Source: an uncultured Oscillospiraceae bacterium (GTDB lineage Bacteria; Bacillota; Clostridia; Oscillospirales; Oscillospiraceae). Taken from it: a stretch of 14,053 bases of DNA. A program made the translations under genes and the position numbers. This document shows, piece by piece, positions 1 through 8,174 of this stretch (positions are counted from its first letter, which is position 1; each line of letters begins with the position of its first letter). The stretch covers positions 1 to 14,053 of the forward strand of contig CAKTLG010000037.1 of NCBI GenBank assembly GCA_934572465.1, written 5' to 3'. A model generated the notes under the pieces. That model was not told where the DNA came from and ran no database searches. It saw only the letters and a list, made by a program, of their open reading frames with translations.

Positions 1-2451
1 GAGATCTTGAAAAACATCTCCAAGGACCGCCTCATCATCATGGTCACGCACAACCCCGAGCTTGCCGAGACCTACGCCAGCCGCATCGTGCGGCTGAAAG
101 ACGGCGAGATCGTGGACGACAGCGCGCCCTACGCCGGCGCGGCGGAGACGCCCGCTGCGCAGAAGAAGGAGAAAAAGCCCTCGATGGGCTTCGGCACGGC
201 GCTGTCCCTCTCGCTCAACAACCTGATGACAAAGAAGGGCAGGACGTTTCTGACGGCCTTTGCCGGCAGCATCGGTATTATCGGCATCGCGCTGATCCTG
301 TCGCTGAGCAACGGCATCCAGACCTATATCGACCGCGTGCAGGAGGATACGCTCTCGAGCTATCCGCTGACCATCGAGGCCGAGAGCATGGATATGTCCG
401 GCATGGTGACGGCGATGATGGGCGTTCACGCGCCCGACGAGAGCGGCGACGGCGGGCATGAGCTCGACGCGGTGTATTCCAACAACATCATGTATGACAT
501 GATGGATTCCTTCGCTTCGGCCGAGACGCAGACGAACAACCTGAAGGACTTCAAGGCGTATCTCGAGCGCGACAACGAGCTTTCCCAGCACATCAGCGCC
601 GTGTCCTATGATTATGACCTCGGCATGGAGATCTATGCCAAGGACACCGACGGCAACATTTTCAAGTCCGACGTGACGGAGCTTTTGCAGACCTGCATGG
701 GCGCGCTCTACGGCGGCGATTACAGCAGCTACTTTGATCGCTTCGGCTCGGCCTACTCCGCGATGGAGACATGGGAGCAGATGCTCCCGCCGCAGGGCGG
801 CACGGACGAAGACGGAGGGCTTGTGAACGGGCTGCTGTATGAGCAGTATGACCTCATTTACGGCGCGTGGCCGCAAAGCTACGACGAGGTCGTGCTGATC
901 GTCAACAAGGACAATGAGATCTCCGACCTTGTCATTTACTCCCTCGGCCTCGGCGCGGAGGACGATGTGATCGACACGATGCAGCGCATCATGGACGGCA
1001 CGGAGCTGGCTGACCGCGACATCGAAAGCTGGAGCTATGAGGAGCTGTGCGATCTGAGCTTTAAGATCCTGCTGCCCGCCGAGCGCTACCAGTACGATTC
1101 CGCGAGCGGCACGTATACCGACGTGAGCAAGACGGATACGGGGCTTGACTTCCTCTATAATTCCGACGACGTCGGCACGCGCGTGAAGATCGTGGGCATC
1201 CTGCGGCCGAACGATAACGCGGTCTCCTCCATGCTCTCCGGCGCCGTCGGCTACACCGCCGCGCTGACGGATCACCTCGTCGAAAAGGCGGGGCAGACCG
1301 GGATCCTGCAAAAGCAGAAGGCCGACCCCGCGACCGACGTGATCCTGGGTCTGCCGTTTCTCACCGACGACTACAGCGTGAGCGACGAGCAGAAGGAGAC
1401 GGACGTGACGGCCTACCTTGAGACGCTTTCCGTCACCGAGCGCGCCGCGGCCTACACCGCCATGATGAGCGAGCCGGGCGAGGAGTACCTTACCGCCGTC
1501 GTTGAGCAGCAGATGGGCTCGCTCGACCGCGCGGGCATCGAGCAGATGGTCGTTTCCGCCTATGCCGCCGAGATGGGCGTGGACGAGGCGACGGTCAAGT
1601 CCTATATCGCGCAGATGGATGACGAGACGCTTTTCGGCTATGTCGAGCAGTCCATCCGCGAGCAGGTGCGCGAGCAGTACGCCGCGGGCGTGCAGCGCCG
1701 CCTTGCCAACATGACGAGCGAGCAGCTCGCCATGGCGTTCGATCTGGCGCTGGAAAAGTCCCCCGCCGTGACGCCGCTCACGACCGAGCAGTACAACTGG
1801 CTCTACGACAATTATATGCCCGCGACCGTTTCGACCGGCACATATGAGGACAATTTGAAGCTGCTGGGCGACGTGGATCATGCAAGCCCCAAGACCATCA
1901 ACATCTATGCCTCGACCTTTGCCGATAAGGACGCCATCGCCGACGCGATCGAGCAGTACAATAGCAGCGTTTCCGAGGATGACCAGATCGAGTATACCGA
2001 CTATGTGGCGCTTTTGATGAGCTCGGTCACGACGATCATCAACGCCATCAGCTATGTGCTCATCGCGTTCGTCGCCATCTCGCTCGTCGTATCGAGCATC
2101 ATGATCGGCATCATCACCTATATCTCCGTGCTTGAGCGCACGAAGGAGATCGGCATTCTGCGCGCCATCGGCGCAAGCAAGCGCGACATCTCGCGCGTTT
2201 TCAACGCGGAGACGCTCATCGAGGGCTTCTGCTCGGGCGCAATCGGCATCGGCGTGACGCTGCTGCTCATCATCCCGATCAACCTCGTCGTGCACCACCT
2301 GACGGGCATCGAGAGCCTGAACGCCATCCTGCCGCCCGTCGGCGGCGCGGCGCTCGTCGCCATCAGCATGGCGCTCACGTTCATCGCCGGTCTCATTCCC
2401 TCCGGCATCGCCGCGCGCAAGGACCCCGTCGAGGCGCTGCGCACCGAATAA
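1..2451 (+). CDS. MacB-like ABC transporter, fused ATPase/FtsX permease (5' truncated)
   Basis: The frame is open from base 1, so the gene starts upstream of the window; the TTG at 7 is not a credible start. The first ~40 residues are the end of an ABC ATPase: the H-loop MVTHNPELAE followed by RIVRLKDGEIVDD. A hydrophilic linker follows, then TM1 (about residues 81-105), a very long extracytoplasmic region (about 106-670), and three more membrane segments (about 672-710, 741-767, 781-803). After TM2 comes the FtsX/MacB permease signature ERTKEIGILRAIGASKRDI. This four-TM layout with a big loop after TM1 is typical of type VII (MacB-like) ABC systems, which move substrates or force across the envelope rather than importing nutrients. 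Many Firmicutes carry the ATPase and permease as one polypeptide of about 1,000 residues or more. The substrate cannot be told from sequence. It is closed by its own terminator, so it is probably not cotranscribed with pst. Confidence 0.9.
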   Translation, partial: EILKNISKDRLIIMVTHNPELAETYASRIVRLKDGEIVDDSAPYAGAAETPAAQKKEKKPSMGFGTALSLSLNNLMTKKGRTFLTAFAGSIGIIGIALILSLSNGIQTYIDRVQEDTLSSYPLTIEAESMDMSGMVTAMMGVHAPDESGDGGHELDAVYSNNIMYDMMDSFASAETQTNNLKDFKAYLERDNELSQHISAVSYDYDLGMEIYAKDTDGNIFKSDVTELLQTCMGALYGGDYSSYFDRFGSAYSAMETWEQMLPPQGGTDEDGGLVNGLLYEQYDLIYGAWPQSYDEVVLIVNKDNEISDLVIYSLGLGAEDDVIDTMQRIMDGTELADRDIESWSYEELCDLSFKILLPAERYQYDSASGTYTDVSKTDTGLDFLYNSDDVGTRVKIVGILRPNDNAVSSMLSGAVGYTAALTDHLVEKAGQTGILQKQKADPATDVILGLPFLTDDYSVSDEQKETDVTAYLETLSVTERAAAYTAMMSEPGEEYLTAVVEQQMGSLDRAGIEQMVVSAYAAEMGVDEATVKSYIAQMDDETLFGYVEQSIREQVREQYAAGVQRRLANMTSEQLAMAFDLALEKSPAVTPLTTEQYNWLYDNYMPATVSTGTYEDNLKLLGDVDHASPKTINIYASTFADKDAIADAIEQYNSSVSEDDQIEYTDYVALLMSSVTTIINAISYVLIAFVAISLVVSSIMIGIITYISVLERTKEIGILRAIGASKRDISRVFNAETLIEGFCSGAIGIGVTLLLIIPINLVVHHLTGIESLNAILPPVGGAALVAISMALTFIAGLIPSGIAARKDPVEALRTE

Positions 2452-2469
2452 CGCGATATCACCGTTCAG

Positions 2470-2510
2470 GAAGGACGTTTTCCGTTGGAAAACGTCCTTC
2501 TTTCTCTTTT
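2470..2510 (+). terminator. Rho-independent terminator after the ABC transporter gene
   Basis: A perfect 14-bp inverted repeat (2470-2483 with 2487-2500, 3-nt loop GTT) is followed by the T-rich run TTTCTCTTTT. It lies 19 nt after the transporter stop codon. It should isolate the pst operon from upstream transcription. The T-tract runs directly into the candidate Pho operator. Confidence 0.92.
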
Positions 2511-2562
2511 ACTTTGATTTTACAAAAGGAGACTTTCTGATTTTACGTGCGGCGGTTATTCT
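2507..2562 (+). promoter_or_regulatory. Candidate PhoP operator and promoter for the pst operon
   Basis: TTTTAC occurs at 2507-2512, 2518-2523 and 2541-2546, i.e. steps of 11 and 23 bp, close to one and two helical turns. The last two copies extend to a 9-nt identity (TGATTTTAC at 2515 and 2538). PhoP of Bacillus binds direct repeats resembling TTAACA/TTTACA at about 11-bp steps, and this block sits directly upstream of pstS in an operon that encodes a PhoP/PhoR pair. A possible -10, TATTCT, lies at 2557-2562 with no good -35, as expected for an activator-dependent promoter. The repeats are seen in the sequence; the operator and promoter roles are inferred. Confidence 0.45.
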
Positions 2563-2618
2563 GATGACTGTAGGCAGAAAGAAACATCTGTAGAAAAAAT
2601 GAAAGGAAGTCTTTCAAA

Positions 2619-3479
2619 ATGAAGAAGATCATTGCTCTTGCGCTGACCGTTGTGATGGCGCTCTCCATCCTGACCGCCTGCGGCAGCAAGAACGACACCC
2701 CCGCTGATACCAACGCGGACAACAACGCCCCCACCGAAACGACCCTCTCCGGCACCGTCTCCACCGACGGCTCGACCTCAATGGAAAAGGTCATCAACTC
2801 CCTCGGCGAGTCCTTTACCGCGGTGAACACGGGCGTAAAGTTCACCTATAACCCCACCGGCTCCGGCTCCGGTATCCAGGCCGTCAGCGAGGGGCGCTGC
2901 GACATCGGCCTTTCGAGCCGCGCGCTCAAGGACAGCGAAAAGTCCTCCGGCCTGACCGAGACCGTCGTGGCGCTCGACGGCATCGCCATCGTCGTGAATC
3001 TGGAGAACCCCGTCTCCGATCTGGACATTGAGACCATCGCCAAGATCTACACCGGCGAGATCACGAACTGGAAGGACGTCGGCGGCGATGATGCTGAGAT
3101 CGTGCTCATCGGCCGCGAGGCCGGCTCCGGCACGCGCGACGGCTTCGAGTCCATCACCGGCACCAGCGACGCTTGCCAGTACCGTCAGGAGCTGACCTCC
3201 ACGGGCGACGTCATCAACACCGTCTCCAAGAACCCCAACGCCATCGGCTACGCCTCCCTCTCTGCGGTCGGCGACAGCATCAAGGCGCTGACGGTCGGCG
3301 GCGTGGCGGCGACCGAGGAGACCGTCAAGGACGGCAGCTATGTTGTTCAGCGTCCGTTCGTGCTCGTCACGAAGGAGGGTGCGACGCTCTCCGCCGCGGC
3401 GCAGGCCTTCTTTGACTACGCGCTGTCTCCGGACGCGGCAAGCGTCATCTCCGCCGCCGGTGCGGTCGCGGTCCACTGA
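2619..3479 (+). CDS. pstS: Phosphate ABC transporter substrate-binding lipoprotein PstS
   Basis: PstS captures inorganic phosphate outside the membrane and delivers it to the PstC-PstA channel. The 286-residue product starts with a lipoprotein signal (MKKI, hydrophobic core, lipobox LTAC with Cys21), so it should be anchored to the outer face of the membrane. A short Asn/Thr/Asp-rich linker follows. The PBP-like fold is marked by DGSTSMEKV, PTGSGSGIQAV, GLSSRALKDSE and REAGSGTRDGFES, which carry the phosphate-contacting Ser/Thr/Arg/Asp positions of the family. The length is normal. The start is set by AGGAAG at 2604-2609, 9 nt upstream of the ATG. A weak 5-bp hairpin (2601-2605 with 2611-2615) encloses this ribosome binding site. 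It is the first gene of the pst-pho operon; a strong hairpin separates it from pstC. Confidence 0.96.
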   Translation: MKKIIALALTVVMALSILTACGSKNDTPADTNADNNAPTETTLSGTVSTDGSTSMEKVINSLGESFTAVNTGVKFTYNPTGSGSGIQAVSEGRCDIGLSSRALKDSEKSSGLTETVVALDGIAIVVNLENPVSDLDIETIAKIYTGEITNWKDVGGDDAEIVLIGREAGSGTRDGFESITGTSDACQYRQELTSTGDVINTVSKNPNAIGYASLSAVGDSIKALTVGGVAATEETVKDGSYVVQRPFVLVTKEGATLSAAAQAFFDYALSPDAASVISAAGAVAVH

Positions 3480-3496
3480 TAAAGCAGCTTATCCAG

Positions 3497-3522
3497 CGGG
3501 AGACGGCACGAGCCGTCTCCCG
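3497..3522 (+). other. Intercistronic hairpin between pstS and pstC
   Basis: A perfect 11-bp inverted repeat (3497-3507 with 3512-3522, loop ACGA) lies 18 nt after the pstS stop and 25 nt before the pstC start. No T-tract follows, so it is unlikely to be an efficient intrinsic terminator. It more likely protects the 3' end of a pstS mRNA or partly attenuates read-through, which would give more binding protein than permease. The function is inferred. Confidence 0.7.
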
Positions 3523-3535
3523 TATGGGCGCAGAA

Positions 3536-3540
3536 AGGGA
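3536..3540 (+). promoter_or_regulatory. Ribosome binding site fixing the pstC start
   Basis: AGGGA 7 nt before the ATG at 3548 supports that start over the in-frame ATG at 3524. The earlier ATG lies immediately after the intercistronic hairpin, whose arm would cover any upstream Shine-Dalgarno sequence. Confidence 0.7.
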
Positions 3541-3547
3541 AACAACT

Positions 3548-4420
3548 ATGGCGCAGAAGAAACAACGGCTTGAGACATTCGTACACGGCATCTTCCTCCT
3601 TCTCGGCCTGATCACGGTCGGCTGCGTGCTGCTCATCACGGTGTATCTCGTGCTTTCGGGCATCCCTGCCATCCGGAAGATCGGCCTTGTGCCGTTTTTG
3701 ACCGGCAGGGTCTGGGAATCCACGGCAGCCGAGCCGAAATACGGCATTTTACCATTCATCCTTACAAGCGTATACGGCACGGCGGGCGCGATCGTCCTCG
3801 GCGTGCCAGTGGGCTTTTTAACGGCGGTGTATCTTTCCAAGGTCGCGCCGAAGCACGTGCGCACGGCGCTGCAATCTGCCGTCAGCCTGCTTGCGGGCAT
3901 CCCGTCGGTCGTTTACGGCCTTGTCGGTATGCTCGTGCTCGTGCCCGCCATCCGCAAGGTGTTCCACCTGCCCGACGGCGCGAGCCTGTTCGCAGCCATC
4001 CTCGTGCTGGCTGTGATGATCCTGCCGTCGATCATCAAGGTGAGCGTCACGGCGCTCGAGGCGGTGCCGCGCGAATACGAGGACGCCTCGCTTGCGCTGG
4101 GCGCGACGGAGGTCGAGACCTATTTCCGCGTGTCCGTTCCAGCGGCAAAGAGCGGCATCGCCGCCTCGGTCGTGCTGGGCGTGGGCCGCGCCATCGGTGA
4201 AGCGATGGCGGTGATGATGGTCTCGGGCAACGCGTCGAATATGCCGAGCATCTTTGAAAGCGTCCGCTTTCTTACAACGGCCGTTGCGAGCGAGATGTCG
4301 TACTCCGAGGGGCTCCAGCGTCAGGCGCTCTTTTCCATCGCGCTGGTGCTCTACCTTTTCATCCTGCTCATCAACGCGGCGCTGAACTTTTTCTTAAAGC
4401 GCGATAAGGAGGGAGCCTGA
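3548..4420 (+). CDS. pstC: Phosphate ABC transporter permease PstC
   Basis: One of the two membrane subunits that form the phosphate channel with PstA, driven by PstB. The 290-residue protein has about six hydrophobic segments (roughly 13-36, 70-95, 108-135, 145-165, 205-228, 255-282). It carries the EAA loop that docks on the ATPase, visible as EAVPREYEDASLALGATEVE. The segment SLLAGIPSVVYGLVGM is typical of PstC/PstA permeases. Use of the ATG at 3548 gives an N-terminus starting MAQKKQRLETF with a normal cytoplasmic lead into TM1. The stop codon overlaps the pstA start by 1 nt, so the two permease subunits are probably translationally coupled. PstC is told from PstA by gene order and by its closer fit to the PstC form of the EAA region. 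Confidence 0.95.
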   Translation: MAQKKQRLETFVHGIFLLLGLITVGCVLLITVYLVLSGIPAIRKIGLVPFLTGRVWESTAAEPKYGILPFILTSVYGTAGAIVLGVPVGFLTAVYLSKVAPKHVRTALQSAVSLLAGIPSVVYGLVGMLVLVPAIRKVFHLPDGASLFAAILVLAVMILPSIIKVSVTALEAVPREYEDASLALGATEVETYFRVSVPAAKSGIAASVVLGVGRAIGEAMAVMMVSGNASNMPSIFESVRFLTTAVASEMSYSEGLQRQALFSIALVLYLFILLINAALNFFLKRDKEGA

Positions 4421-5271
4421 TGCTGAAAATGCAGTCCTCGGCCCGCCGCAGGGCCTATATCACGCTCATGAAGCTGCTGATGGGCATTGCCGCAGTATTG
4501 ACTTGCGGGCTCGTTGTGTTTATGATTGGATATATACTCGGCAACGGCATCCCGCACATCACATGGGAGCTGCTCTCCACCGCGCCGAGCTATCTTGCCA
4601 ACCGCGTCGGCATCCTGCCGGATATCCTGAGCACGCTCTACATCGTCATCGCAACGCTGCTGATCGTGCTGCCGCTCGGCGTGGGCGCGGCGATCTACCT
4701 CAACGAGTACGCCGCGAACAAGAAGCTCGTTTCCGTCATCGAATACGCGGCTGAGACGCTTTCCGGCATCCCGTCGATCATCTACGGCCTTGTCGGCATG
4801 CTGATCTTCTGCAAAAACGGCACGTCGCTGCTTGCGGGCGCGCTGACGCTGACGATCATGAACCTGCCGACCATCATGCGCACGACGCAGGAGAGTCTCA
4901 AGACCGTGCCGCAGAGCTACCGCGAGGGCGCGTTCGCGCTGGGCGCGGGCAAGTGGCGCGCCATCCGCACGGTGGTGCTGCCCAGCTGCGTGGACGGAGT
5001 CGTCACGGGCTGCATCCTCTCGATCGGGCGCATCCTCGGCGAGTCGGCGGCGCTGCTCTTCACGGCGGGCTGCGCCCACACGCTCTACGGCTTTTTCGAG
5101 GGCTTGCAGAATGCGGGCGCAACGCTCACGGTGGCGCTCTACTTCTACGCGAAGGAGTCGAGCGACACGGGCGTGGTGTTTGCCATCGCGGCCATTTTGA
5201 TGCTGCTGACCATGCTCATTGATCTGGCGGCGAGCCTTGTCGGGCGCTATTTCAGGAGGAAACAGGAATGA
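4420..5271 (+). CDS. pstA: Phosphate ABC transporter permease PstA
   Basis: Second membrane subunit of the phosphate channel. The 283-residue product has about six membrane segments and the EAA loop KTVPQSYREGAFALGAGKWR, plus ETLSGIPSIIYGLVGM, which parallels the PstC motif. AAGGAGG at 4406-4412 lies 7 nt before the ATG and inside the end of pstC. The gene ends in a 4-nt ATGA overlap with the pyridoxal kinase-like gene rather than running directly into pstB, which is its usual neighbour. Length and topology are normal for PstA. Confidence 0.95.
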   Translation: MLKMQSSARRRAYITLMKLLMGIAAVLTCGLVVFMIGYILGNGIPHITWELLSTAPSYLANRVGILPDILSTLYIVIATLLIVLPLGVGAAIYLNEYAANKKLVSVIEYAAETLSGIPSIIYGLVGMLIFCKNGTSLLAGALTLTIMNLPTIMRTTQESLKTVPQSYREGAFALGAGKWRAIRTVVLPSCVDGVVTGCILSIGRILGESAALLFTAGCAHTLYGFFEGLQNAGATLTVALYFYAKESSDTGVVFAIAAILMLLTMLIDLAASLVGRYFRRKQE

Positions 5272-6089
5272 ACCGGTCTGTGAACGGAAGCGGCATGAGG
5301 CGCATGGCGCTCATCAACGATCTCTCGTGCTTCGGCAAGTGCTCGCTGAGCGTGGAGGCGCCCATCCTCTCCGCCTATGGCGTGGAGGCTGTGCCGCTGC
5401 CAACGGCTGTTTTGTCCACCCACACGGCCGAGGGCTTCGGCAGCTATGTCCTGCGCGACATGACAGACGAGATGGAAGCCTTCGCCGCGCACTGGAAGCA
5501 GCTGGGCGTCCGCTTTGACGGCGTGTGCACCGGCTTTTTCGCTTCCGTTCCACAGCTTACCTTCGCGCGGCGCTTCCTGCGCGATTTTGCAGATCCCTCG
5601 ACCCTTGTGGTCGTCGATCCCGTGCTCGGCGACAACGGCGCGCTGTACGGCTGCTTCACGGAAGGATCCGTGACCGCCATGCGCGCGCTGTGCAGCGACG
5701 CGCGGCTCATCACCCCCAACCGCACCGAGGCCGCGCTGCTCGCGGGCTGTGCGATGGACGCGGGCGTCGAGGAGCTGCTTGAGAAAATAACGGCGCCGAA
5801 CGTCATCATCACCGGCGTGCGCCGAGAGGATACGATCGGCTACTGTGCGCGCCTGGACGGCGCTTATATGGAGCTATTCAAGCCCTGCCTTCCCGGAACG
5901 CTGCACGGCACGGGAGACGTGTTCGTCTCCGCGCTCTGCGGCGAGCTGATGAACGGGCGGGACATGCCGGACGCGCTGACGCGCGCCGCGGATTTCTGTG
6001 ACCGATGCGTGCGGAAAACAGCCGCGCGCGGCGAGGCGCACTGGTACGGCCTTGCCTTTGAAGACGTATTGAAAGAGGAACGAGAATGA
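5268..6089 (+). CDS. Pyridoxal/pyridoxamine kinase (PdxK/PdxY/ThiD-like, ribokinase superfamily)
   Basis: Likely phosphorylates the 5'-hydroxyl of pyridoxal or pyridoxamine with ATP, a salvage route to pyridoxal 5'-phosphate in the cytoplasm. The 273-residue length fits PdxK/PdxY enzymes. Near the N-terminus [12 protein letters not shown] matches the substrate-side motif of pyridoxal kinases. [12 protein letters not shown] begins at Asp117, [10 protein letters not shown] follows, and the anion-hole/catalytic-base motif GTGDVF is at 214-219 with Asp217 as the expected base. The start at 5268 has AGGAGG 8 nt upstream; Met10 or Met13 are weaker alternatives. The gene overlaps pstA upstream and pstB downstream by 4 nt each (ATGA), so it is embedded in the pst operon. 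A hydroxymethylpyrimidine kinase is a less likely alternative. The family call is firm; the exact substrate is inferred. Confidence 0.86.
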   Translation: MNRSVNGSGMRRMALINDLSCFGKCSLSVEAPILSAYGVEAVPLPTAVLSTHTAEGFGSYVLRDMTDEMEAFAAHWKQLGVRFDGVCTGFFASVPQLTFARRFLRDFADPSTLVVVDPVLGDNGALYGCFTEGSVTAMRALCSDARLITPNRTEAALLAGCAMDAGVEELLEKITAPNVIITGVRREDTIGYCARLDGAYMELFKPCLPGTLHGTGDVFVSALCGELMNGRDMPDALTRAADFCDRCVRKTAARGEAHWYGLAFEDVLKEERE

Positions 6090-6844
6090 TGAACAGCATC
6101 CTTTCTGTCAAGGATCTGTGCCTGTGGTACGGGAGCCATCAGGCACTCAAGGATATCAGCATCGACATTCCCGAAAAGAGCATCACGGCCCTCATCGGGC
6201 CGAGCGGCTGCGGCAAGTCGACGTTTTTGAAGACGCTCGACCGCATGAACGATCTTGTCCCCGACGTGAAGATCACCGGCAGCGTCAGGTATAAGGGAGA
6301 TGATATCTTCGATCCGTCCGTCGACGTAAGCGAGCTTCGCCGTCAGGTGGGTATGGTCTTCCAGAAGCCGAACCCCTTCCCGATGAGCATTTATGACAAC
6401 ATCGCCTACGGCCCGCGCACGCACGGCATGAAGAACAAGGCAAAGCTCGACGAGATCGTTGAAAGATCCCTGCGCGGCGCGGCCATCTGGGACGAGGTCA
6501 AGGACCGGCTGAAGAAAAACGCCCTCGGCCTTTCCGGCGGACAGCAGCAGAGGCTGTGCATTGCCCGCGCGCTGGCCGTCGAGCCGGAGGTGCTGCTGAT
6601 GGACGAGCCGACGAGCGCGCTCGACCCCATCTCCACCTCGAAGATCGAGGAGCTTGCGATGGAGCTGAAGGAAAAATACACCATCGTCATCGTTACGCAC
6701 AACATGCAGCAGGCAGTGCGTATTTCTGACCATACGGCCTTCTTCCTGCTCGGCGAGCTCGTGGAGTACGGCGAGACGGAGAAGCTTTTTGCCCAGCCGC
6801 AGGATAAGCGGACGGAGGACTACATCACGGGGAGGTTTGGCTAA
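6086..6844 (+). CDS. pstB: Phosphate ABC transporter ATP-binding protein PstB
   Basis: Cytoplasmic ATPase that powers the PstC-PstA channel. The 252-residue product has every expected motif: Walker [10 protein letters not shown] (38-46), a Q-loop in [18 protein letters not shown], signature LSGGQQQR starting at 149, Walker [13 protein letters not shown] with Asp173, and the H-loop histidine at 205 (VTHNMQQ). The KPNPFPMSI stretch and the DRMNDLVP segment after Walker A are specific to PstB within the ABC family. The start overlaps the kinase stop by 4 nt; a second ATG directly follows at 6089. AGAGGA at 6074-6079 serves as ribosome binding site. phoU begins 1 nt after the stop codon. Confidence 0.97.
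   Translation: MMNSILSVKDLCLWYGSHQALKDISIDIPEKSITALIGPSGCGKSTFLKTLDRMNDLVPDVKITGSVRYKGDDIFDPSVDVSELRRQVGMVFQKPNPFPMSIYDNIAYGPRTHGMKNKAKLDEIVERSLRGAAIWDEVKDRLKKNALGLSGGQQQRLCIARALAVEPEVLLMDEPTSALDPISTSKIEELAMELKEKYTIVIVTHNMQQAVRISDHTAFFLLGELVEYGETEKLFAQPQDKRTEDYITGRFG
6831..6836 (+). promoter_or_regulatory. Ribosome binding site fixing the phoU start
   Basis: GGAGGT inside the last codons of pstB lies 9 nt before the ATG at 6846. It supports that start over in-frame upstream codons within pstB, which would add 19 residues that look nothing like PhoU. Confidence 0.75.
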
Positions 6845-6845
6845 G

Positions 6846-7496
6846 ATGAGAAGCCGGTTTGACGAGCAGCTTGCGCTGCTCAACCGCGAGCTGATCGAGA
6901 TGGGCTCGCTGTGCGAGGAGGTCATCGCGCTGGCGGCGCAGTCGCTCACGGAGGGAAACGCGGCGCTGGCCGCGCGCGTTTCCCCGCTGGATGCGGAGAT
7001 CGACCGCAAGGAGCGCGAGATCGAGTCGCTGTGCCTGAAGCTCCTGTTGCAGCAGCAGCCTGTGGCGCGCGATCTGCGCCAGATCTCGGCGGCGCTGAAA
7101 ATGATCACGGATATGGAGCGCATCGGCGATCAGGCCGAGGACATCGCCGAGATCGTCAGCTTTCTGGGCGGACGCGGCGCGGAGAACAGCGACCTGCTGC
7201 GCGGCATGGCGCGCTCGACGATCAAGATGGTCACGGAGAGCGTGGACGCCTACGTCGGCCATGATGTGGCGCTGGCGGAAAAGGTCATCGCCGAGGATGA
7301 CGTGGTGGACGATTACTTCGCGCGCGTGAAGCACGCGCTGATCGAGCGCATCGCACGCGATCCCGCCGACGGCGAGTTTGCGCTTGATCTTCTCATGATC
7401 GCCAAGTATTTCGAGCGCATCGGAGACCATGCGACCAACATCGCCGAATGGGTTATTTTCTCTGTGACCGGCGAGCACAAAAGCGAGGAGGGATGA
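6846..7496 (+). CDS. phoU: Phosphate transport system regulator PhoU
   Basis: PhoU is a helical protein that links Pst transporter state to the PhoR kinase, lowering Pho signalling when phosphate is plentiful. The 216-residue product shows the two tandem three-helix repeats of the family. Each has its acidic metal-binding motif: DMERIGDQAEDIAE starting at Asp89, and YFERIGDHATNIAEWV starting at about 188. The opening RSRFDEQLALLNRELIEMG is also typical. It starts 1 nt after the pstB stop and ends 3 nt before the response regulator gene. Its position between pstB and the two-component pair fits its role as the connector. Confidence 0.96.
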   Translation: MRSRFDEQLALLNRELIEMGSLCEEVIALAAQSLTEGNAALAARVSPLDAEIDRKEREIESLCLKLLLQQQPVARDLRQISAALKMITDMERIGDQAEDIAEIVSFLGGRGAENSDLLRGMARSTIKMVTESVDAYVGHDVALAEKVIAEDDVVDDYFARVKHALIERIARDPADGEFALDLLMIAKYFERIGDHATNIAEWVIFSVTGEHKSEEG

Positions 7497-7499
7497 GCT

Positions 7500-8174
7500 A
7501 TGATCTGGTGCGTGGAGGACGACGCCAGCATCCGCGATATCGAGGTATACGCCCTGCGCTCCACCGGCTTTGAGGCCGAGGGCTTTGCCGACGGCACGAG
7601 CTTTTGGGAGGCGCTGAAGTCGCAGCAGCCGGAGCTTGTCGTGCTTGACGTGATGCTCCCGGGGATCGACGGGCTTGAGCTGCTGCGCCGGATGCGCGCG
7701 GACAGCAGGCTTGCCGGTATCCCCATCGTCATGGCCACGGCCAAGGGCGCGGAGTATGACAAGATCCGCGGGCTCGATCTCGGTGCGGACTACTATCTCG
7801 TCAAGCCCTTCGGCGTGATGGAGCTGGTATCCTGCGTCAAGGCGGTGTTGCGCCGCTGCGGGACGAAGACGGTCGAGACCGTGCTGCGCACGGACGGCCT
7901 TGCGCTCGATGAGGACAGCCGCACCGTTACGGTGGACGGCGCGCGCACGGCGCTCACTTATAAGGAATTTGAGCTGCTCAAGCTCTTTCTCGCGCACCAG
8001 GGCACGGCCTTTTCGCGCGACCAGCTCATGGCCGCCGTGTGGGGCACGGATTACTGCGGCGAAACGCGCACGGTCGATATGCACATCCGCACGCTGCGCC
8101 AGAAGCTTGGCTCCTACGGCGACAGGATCGTGACGGTGCGCGGCGTGGGCTATCGAATGGAGGGGAAGGCATGA
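7500..8174 (+). CDS. phoP: OmpR/PhoB-family response regulator (PhoP-type)
   Basis: Probable transcription factor for the phosphate-starvation response, phosphorylated by the kinase encoded next. The 224-residue protein has an N-terminal receiver domain: acidic pocket EDD at 6-8, phospho-acceptor Asp50 in VVLDVMLPG, switch Thr80, and Lys102 in VKPFG. A C-terminal winged-helix DNA-binding domain (about 128-222) follows, with TYKEFELLKLFL and TVDMHIRTLRQKLG leading to the family ending VRGVGYRM. GAGGAGGG at 7486-7492 gives 7-nt spacing. The ATGA overlap with the kinase gene implies coupled translation. Phosphate is assigned as the signal from gene context; the domain family alone would not show it. 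It probably binds the repeats upstream of pstS. Confidence 0.9.
   Translation: MIWCVEDDASIRDIEVYALRSTGFEAEGFADGTSFWEALKSQQPELVVLDVMLPGIDGLELLRRMRADSRLAGIPIVMATAKGAEYDKIRGLDLGADYYLVKPFGVMELVSCVKAVLRRCGTKTVETVLRTDGLALDEDSRTVTVDGARTALTYKEFELLKLFLAHQGTAFSRDQLMAAVWGTDYCGETRTVDMHIRTLRQKLGSYGDRIVTVRGVGYRMEGKA
8159..8163 (+). promoter_or_regulatory. Ribosome binding site fixing the phoR start
   Basis: GGAGG 7 nt before the ATG at 8171 supports that start. The same frame stays open upstream to an ATG at 8039, but those 44 codons overlap the DNA-binding domain of the regulator gene and do not resemble a kinase N-terminus. Confidence 0.75.

Noticed and set aside
3524..3547. Upstream in-frame ATG for pstC adding eight residues
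   Set aside because: No ribosome binding site precedes it; the preceding bases form the hairpin arm. The ATG at 3548 has a well-placed AGGGA.
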